From: [Erwinia] mediterraneensis
GTDB lineage: Bacteria; Pseudomonadota; Gammaproteobacteria; Enterobacterales; Enterobacteriaceae
Length of the DNA stretch: 64,000 nucleotides
Direction of reading: 5' to 3'
NCBI RefSeq assembly: GCF_900604315.1
Contig: NZ_LR026978.1
Coordinates: 1,257,670-1,321,669 of the forward strand
Program-made: the position numbers and the translations under genes
In this document: positions 59,263 through 64,000 of the stretch, one piece after another
How the letters are laid out: each line of letters begins with the position of its first letter
Position numbering within the stretch: position 1 is the first letter of the stretch
The notes under the pieces: generated by a model
Seen by the model: the letters and a program-made list of their open reading frames with translations, nothing else
Told to the model about the DNA's origin: nothing
Database searches by the model: none

Positions 59263-60876
59263 ATGTGCAAATCAGCTGTAAATCTTACGCTCGCGATGAG
59301 TGCCGTTGGCATGGTAAAAGCGAACGTTCAGGAGAGAAAAGAGGTCGATGTATTGCTCATCGGCGCCGGGGTAATGAGTGCGACGTTGGGCACTTACCTG
59401 CAGGAGCTGGAACCGGACTGGACTATTGAGATGGTAGAGCGGCTTGATGCGGTCGCCGAAGAGTCATCCAATGGCTGGAACAATGCCGGTACCGGCCATT
59501 CGGCTCTGGCCGAATTAAACTATACGCCGCAAAAAGCGGACGGTAGCATCGATATCACTAAAGCGGTGACGATCAACGAATCCTTTCAGATTTCCCGCCA
59601 GTTCTGGGCTTATCAGGTCCAGAAAGGCAACCTGCATCACCCGAAAAGCTTTATCAGCAGTACACCGCACATGAGCTTCGTCTGGGGCGACGAGAATGTC
59701 GACTTCCTGCGCAAACGTTATCAGGCGCTGCAAAAAAGCACCCTGTTCCGCGGTATGGAATATTCAGAAGATCCCCGGCAGATTACTGAGTGGATCCCGC
59801 TGGTGATGAAGGGCCGCGACGCGAAACAAAAAGTGGCGGCGACGCGCACCGAAATCGGCACCGATGTTAACTTTGGCGAAGTGACACGCCAGCTGATCGC
59901 CTCGCTGGAGAAAAAGCCCAACTTCCGCCTGCGTACCCGTCAGGAAGTGCGCGACATTAAGCGCGCCGCCGACGGCCGCTGGCAGGTGACGCTGGCATGT
60001 CTGGATGAGGGCACAACCCGTACCCTGACCGTGCAAACTCTGTTTATTGGCGCGGGCGGCGCAGCGCTGACGCTGCTGCAGAAAGCAGGGATCCCGGAAG
60101 CGAAAAACTACGCCGGTTTCCCGGTAGGCGGCTCTTTCCTGGTGACCGAGAATCCAGATGTGGTGAAAAACCACATGGCGAAGGTGTATGGCAAAGCCAC
60201 CGTCGGCGCGCCGCCCATGTCCGTTCCGCACATCGATACCCGCGTGCTGGATGGCAAACAGGTGCTGCTGTTCGGCCCCTTCGCGACCTTCTCGACCCGT
60301 TTCCTGAAACAGGGATCGCTGCTGGATATGTTCGGCTCGATCACCTCTTCAAATATTGTGCCCATGATGCAGGTTGGCCTGAAAAACTTCGATCTGGTCA
60401 AATATCTGGTGGATCAGGTGCTGCAAAATGAGGGCGACCGGATGGAAGCGTTGCGCAACTATGTTCCGCAGGCGAAGGCGGAAGACTGGCGGCTGGTGAC
60501 AGCAGGTCAGCGCGTCCAGATCATTAAGAAAGATGAAAACGAAGGCGGCGTGCTGCGTCTCGGCACCGAAGTAGTGACTTCGGAAGATGGCACCATCGCT
60601 GCGCTGCTTGGCGCTTCGCCGGGTGCATCAACCGCGGCGCCGATTATGCTGGAGCTGATGAAGAAAGTCTTCCCTGAGCAGATGGCTTCGCCGGAGTGGC
60701 AAACGAAGATTAAAGCGATTATCCCATCCTGGGGACGTAAGCTGAACGGCGACGTTGCCGCCACCGAGAAGGTGCTGGCGGAAACCAGCCGTATCCTGCA
60801 GCTTGATTACACCCCGGTTACACCGATGGCGGCCAACGACGAAGCGCGTGAAACGGCGCAGGTGGTAGGCAAGTAA
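59263..60876 (+). CDS. mqo: Malate:quinone oxidoreductase Mqo
   Basis: 537 residues. Membrane-associated FAD enzyme oxidising L-malate to oxaloacetate with quinone. Seen: [125 protein letters not shown] and [17 protein letters not shown] short hydrophobic N-terminus (about 1-20) resembles E. coli Mqo. The ATG at 59263 has GAGG rather far upstream (about 12 bases). Confidence 0.96.
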   Translation: MCKSAVNLTLAMSAVGMVKANVQERKEVDVLLIGAGVMSATLGTYLQELEPDWTIEMVERLDAVAEESSNGWNNAGTGHSALAELNYTPQKADGSIDITKAVTINESFQISRQFWAYQVQKGNLHHPKSFISSTPHMSFVWGDENVDFLRKRYQALQKSTLFRGMEYSEDPRQITEWIPLVMKGRDAKQKVAATRTEIGTDVNFGEVTRQLIASLEKKPNFRLRTRQEVRDIKRAADGRWQVTLACLDEGTTRTLTVQTLFIGAGGAALTLLQKAGIPEAKNYAGFPVGGSFLVTENPDVVKNHMAKVYGKATVGAPPMSVPHIDTRVLDGKQVLLFGPFATFSTRFLKQGSLLDMFGSITSSNIVPMMQVGLKNFDLVKYLVDQVLQNEGDRMEALRNYVPQAKAEDWRLVTAGQRVQIIKKDENEGGVLRLGTEVVTSEDGTIAALLGASPGASTAAPIMLELMKKVFPEQMASPEWQTKIKAIIPSWGRKLNGDVAATEKVLAETSRILQLDYTPVTPMAANDEARETAQVVGK

Positions 60877-60894
60877 GGCGCTGGCTTTTGTCAC

Positions 60895-60923
60895 AAGGCT
60901 CCGCAATGCGGGGCCTTTTTTTT
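60895..60923 (+). terminator. Terminator after mqo
   Basis: AAGGCTCCGC-AAT-GCGGGGCCTT (one G-T pair) with an eight-base T-run. Confidence 0.85.
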
Positions 60924-61046
60924 CTGCGCCGGGAAGAGGGGTAGCCTGGTTGACTACGCGTTTCTCTATTAGGGTTAGTAGGACGATATGAGCGCGCGGC
61001 AGTCTGACTGACGTGCCCATCTCACTGCAGCCACAGGAGGAGCCTT

Positions 61047-63431
61047 ATGACCCAGCCCATGTCCACAGACGAACTGCACTTGCTCGACCGCTACTGGCGC
61101 GCAGCTAACTACCTGTCAGTTGGACAGATCTACCTGATGGATAATCCCCTGCTGCGCGAACCGCTGAAGCCGGAGCACATCAAACCGCGTCTGCTGGGTC
61201 ACTGGGGCACCACACCCGGCCTCAATTTTATCTATGCTCATCTGAACCGGATTATCCGTCAGCGCGATCTCAACCTGCTTTACGTTTGCGGGCCTGGTCA
61301 CGGTGGGCCCGGTATGGTGGCGAATACCTGGCTGGAGGGAAGTTACAGCGAAATTTATCCCCATATCAGCGCAGATGTGCAGGGAATGCAGCGCCTGTTT
61401 AAACAGTTCTCTTTTCCTGGCGGCATACCCAGCCATGCCGCGCCGGAAACGCCAGGATCAATCAACGAAGGCGGTGAACTGGGCTATGCGCTTTCCCACG
61501 CTTTTGGCGCTGCCTTTGATTATCCGGATCTGATTGTACCCTGTGTGATCGGCGATGGCGAAGCGGAAACCGGCCCGCTGGCGGCCAGCTGGCACGGGAT
61601 CAAATTTCTGAATCCGCAACGCGACGGCGCTGTCCTGCCCATTCTGCATCTGAACGGCTACAAGATTGCCAACCCGACGCTGCTGGGCCGCACCAGCGAT
61701 GAGGATCTGCAACAGTTGTTCAGCGGCTATGGCTACGAGCCGCTGTTTGTCAGTGGAGAGGAACCGGAGGCGATGCATGCGCAAATGGCGCAGGCGCTGG
61801 ATAACGCCTTCGATAAGATTGCCGCCTTTCAGCAGCGTGCACGCCAGGGCGGCAAACCCGAAGGGATTCCACGCTGGCCGATGATTATCCTGCGCAGCCC
61901 AAAAGGCTGGACCGGACCGCAATCGGTGGATGGCAAAAAGGTAGAAGGTTTCTGGCGCGCGCATCAGGTGCCGGTCTCCGCCTGCCGCGAAGATGAAGGC
62001 CATCGCCAGATCCTGGAACAGTGGATGCGCAGTTACCGCCCGGATGAACTTTTTGATGAACAGGGTCAGCTGCTGCCGGAGCTGCGCGCGCTGGTGCCGG
62101 AAGGTGATAAGCGCATGGGCGCCAGCCCCTATGCCAACGGGGGGTGTCTGCGGCGTGAGTTAAATACTCCGGATATTCGCGATTTTGCGCTGCCGGTAAC
62201 GGCCCCGGGCAGTGAGCAGGCGCAGGCCACTGAGCAGTTTGGACACTATCTCAGCGCGATTTTCCAGCTTAATGAAGATAACTTCCGCGTGTTTGGTCCC
62301 GACGAAACCGCCTCAAACCGCCTCAGCCCGGTATTCGACGTGACCAACCGCACCTGGCTCGGCCCGGTGGAAGACTACGATCAACAGCTGTCACCCGACG
62401 GGCGGGTGATGGAGATCCTCAGTGAACATCAGTGCCAGGGCTGGCTGGAGGGATATCTGCTTACCGGTCGTCATGGCCTGTTTAACTGCTATGAGGCCTT
62501 TATTCATATTGTCGACTCGATGTTTAACCAGCACGCGAAATGGCTGAAAGTGTCGCGTGCCCTGGGCTGGCGTAAACCGGTGTCCTCGCTGAATTATTTG
62601 CTGTCATCACACGTCTGGCGCCAGGACCATAACGGCTACAGTCATCAGGATCCCGGTTTTATGGATCACGTCGCCAATAAAAAAGCGGATATTGTGCGCA
62701 TCTACCTGCCGCCGGATGCCAACACCCTGCTCTGGGTCGGCGACCACTGTCTGCGTACCTGGGATCGCATCAATGTGATTATTGCCGGTAAGCAGCCCGC
62801 CCCTCAGTGGCTGGATATGGAAAGCGCCATTGCCCACTGCGAAGCAGGCATGGGAGAATGGTCGTGGGCAGGCACCTGTCGCGGCGACGAAACGCCTGAT
62901 GTGGTGCTGGCCTGTGCAGGCGATGTTCCGACTATGGAGACGCTGGCCGCCGTGGATCTGCTGCGCAATTATCTGCCCGAGCTGCGCATTCGTGTCGTAA
63001 ACGTGGTGGATTTAATGGCATTGCAGGCGCAGGATCAGCATCCTCATGGCAAATCTGACGAGGAATTTGATGCGCTTTTTACCCGGGATAAACCGGTGAT
63101 TTTCGCTTTTCATGGTTATCCCACGCTGATTCACCGTCTGACCTACCGGCGTCATAACCATGATAATTTCCATGTGCGTGGTTTCAATGAGGAAGGCACC
63201 ACGACGACCCCCTTTGATATGACCGTACTGAATGAGCTGGATCGTTATCATCTGGCGCAGGAAGCGATTTTGCGTGTGCCAGGGCTGGCGGATAAACAGG
63301 GCGAGGTGCTTGAGGATCTGCAACAGCGCATCGCTGAGCATCACCGCTATGTGCGCGAATATGGCGAGGATTTGCCCGAGGTAGTCGGCTGGAAATGGCC
63401 TTCACAGTCCGCATCCGGCGCGCCGGAGTGA
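61047..63431 (+). CDS. xfp: Xylulose-5-phosphate/fructose-6-phosphate phosphoketolase
   Basis: 794 residues, the usual size. Thiamine-diphosphate enzyme that splits xylulose-5-P (or fructose-6-P) with phosphate to acetyl-phosphate and glyceraldehyde-3-P (erythrose-4-P). Seen: [71 protein letters not shown], ThDP motif [59 protein letters not shown] and the [15 protein letters not shown] block. Ribosome site AGGAGG. Not present in E. coli K-12; probably an accessory carbon shunt. Sugar-phosphate preference cannot be read from sequence. Confidence 0.95.
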   Translation: MTQPMSTDELHLLDRYWRAANYLSVGQIYLMDNPLLREPLKPEHIKPRLLGHWGTTPGLNFIYAHLNRIIRQRDLNLLYVCGPGHGGPGMVANTWLEGSYSEIYPHISADVQGMQRLFKQFSFPGGIPSHAAPETPGSINEGGELGYALSHAFGAAFDYPDLIVPCVIGDGEAETGPLAASWHGIKFLNPQRDGAVLPILHLNGYKIANPTLLGRTSDEDLQQLFSGYGYEPLFVSGEEPEAMHAQMAQALDNAFDKIAAFQQRARQGGKPEGIPRWPMIILRSPKGWTGPQSVDGKKVEGFWRAHQVPVSACREDEGHRQILEQWMRSYRPDELFDEQGQLLPELRALVPEGDKRMGASPYANGGCLRRELNTPDIRDFALPVTAPGSEQAQATEQFGHYLSAIFQLNEDNFRVFGPDETASNRLSPVFDVTNRTWLGPVEDYDQQLSPDGRVMEILSEHQCQGWLEGYLLTGRHGLFNCYEAFIHIVDSMFNQHAKWLKVSRALGWRKPVSSLNYLLSSHVWRQDHNGYSHQDPGFMDHVANKKADIVRIYLPPDANTLLWVGDHCLRTWDRINVIIAGKQPAPQWLDMESAIAHCEAGMGEWSWAGTCRGDETPDVVLACAGDVPTMETLAAVDLLRNYLPELRIRVVNVVDLMALQAQDQHPHGKSDEEFDALFTRDKPVIFAFHGYPTLIHRLTYRRHNHDNFHVRGFNEEGTTTTPFDMTVLNELDRYHLAQEAILRVPGLADKQGEVLEDLQQRIAEHHRYVREYGEDLPEVVGWKWPSQSASGAPE

Positions 63432-63453
63432 GTATTTTCGACAGGTGAGGCGG

Positions 63454-64000
63454 CACCTGATCCACAAGCCTGCGCCATTTCCCCTCTCCCGCCTGCGGGA
63501 GAGGGCCGGAGTGAGGGTAAACTGAGGACTGTGCGGCCATTTTCCCTCACCCTAACCCTCTCCCGGAGGGAGAGGGGATCGTCCGCGCCGGACGCGCCGC
63601 CTGAGCCACAGGCCTGCACCATTCCCCCCTCTCCCGCCTGCGGGAGAGGGGATCGCCCGCGCCGGACGTGGCACCTGATCCACAAGCCTGCACCATTCCC
63701 CCTCTCCCGCCTGCGGGAGAGGGCCGGGGTGAGGGTAAACTGAGGACTGGGCGGCCATTTCCCTAGCCCTGACCCTCTCCCGGAAGGAGGGGGATCGCCT
63801 GTGCCGGACGCGCCGCCTGAGCCACAGGCCTGCACCATTTCCCTTCTCCCGCCTGCGGGAGAGGGGATCGCCCGCGCCGGACGTGGCACCTGATCCACAA
63901 GCCTGCACCATTCCCCCTCTCCCGCCTGCGGGAGAGGGCCGGGGTGAGGGTAAACTGAGGACTGGGCGGCCATTTCCCTAGCCCTGACCCTCTCCCGGAG
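63454..64000. repeat. Tandem array of a ~215-bp composite palindromic repeat
   Basis: Unit starts at 63454, 63672 and 63887 (periods 218 and 215), with the third cut by the window edge. Each unit carries three inverted repeats of CCCTCTCCC/GGGAGAGGG type; in unit 1 they lie at 63482-63505, 63556-63576 and 63626-63651. Two related half-units start CCTGATCCACAAGCCTGC and CCTGAGCCACAGGCCTGC. Units 2 and 3 look identical over about 110 bases, pointing to recent duplication. Open frames through it are compositional. It is a BIME-like cluster of repetitive extragenic palindromes and probably also stops xfp transcription. Confidence 0.85.

Noticed and set aside
63347..63973. 208-codon frame with repeated Pro/Gly/Arg-rich blocks
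   Set aside because: Generated by the tandem palindromic repeats; the repeats are intergenic in character and have no start context.

Overview
The window reads as chromosome of an enterobacterium. A very large share of the proteins align from memory with Escherichia coli K-12 gene products (YhhS, YhhT, UxuA, ProP, HemB, GalP, YhiN, PitA, UspB, UspA, RsmJ, PrlC, RlmJ, Gor, MntP, YqhA, LgoD, LgoR). The gene mix (inositol catabolism, phosphoketolase next to mqo, GH15 enzyme, L-galactonate locus) and the high G+C suggest Erwiniaceae (Pantoea, Mixta or Erwinia-like), but genus is inference. No rRNA, tRNA, integrase, IS element or CRISPR array was found.

Layout. 1-2014 is the end of an inositol catabolic operon (iolA, partial iolB), followed by an IolI-like isomerase behind a perfect operator-like palindrome. 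3.3-7.1 kb holds yhhS/yhhT and uxuA. 7.3-7.7 kb is a broken phosphate-ester transporter gene. 8.2-13.8 kb has a CSS-EAL phosphodiesterase, proP, hemB and a frameshifted GAF-GGDEF cyclase. 13.8-19.6 kb has an exported hydrolase, a chemoreceptor with a sigma-28-type promoter, galP and yhiN. 19.8-38.0 kb is the pitA-uspB-uspA-rsmJ-prlC-rlmJ-gor backbone. It is interrupted by two accessory blocks: a lipoprotein plus a coiled-coil FKBP-like exported protein between prlC and rlmJ, and (after rbn) two very large paralogous membrane proteins between rlmJ and gor. 38-48 kb has a GH15 glucan hydrolase, a Tat-exported esterase, a CPA1 antiporter, YqhA, an orphan sugar-binding protein, an ABC exporter, a FemAB/GNAT-like protein and crcB. 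48.5-53.1 kb has a nucleoside hydrolase and the lgoD / lgoR-lgoT L-galactonate locus. 53.1-58.8 kb has two coupled alpha/beta hydrolases, an FAH-family enzyme, an AzuC-like microprotein gene, mntP with a MntR box and two small envelope proteins. 58.8-63.4 kb has mqo and a phosphoketolase. The window ends in a tandem array of a composite palindromic repeat.

The most unusual content is the pair of 1063- and 969-residue proteins at 30.1-36.3 kb. Each has one transmembrane segment near residue 130, a conserved central domain, a Gly/Ala-rich second hydrophobic stretch and a conserved C-terminal domain. That domain carries HExxH followed by T-x-D-x-x-Y, the zinc-site layout of aspzincin proteases (deuterolysin, NleC-type effectors). 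The first protein also has two Cys-rich repeats with identical cysteine spacing. Sampled by eye, the block is clearly more A+T-rich than its neighbours.

Functional themes: uptake and catabolism of inositol, hexuronate/aldonate and galactose-type sugars; osmotic and metal homeostasis (proP, crcB, mntP, antiporter); c-di-GMP turnover; stress functions (uspA, uspB, gor, YgiW-like); and central carbon enzymes (mqo, phosphoketolase).
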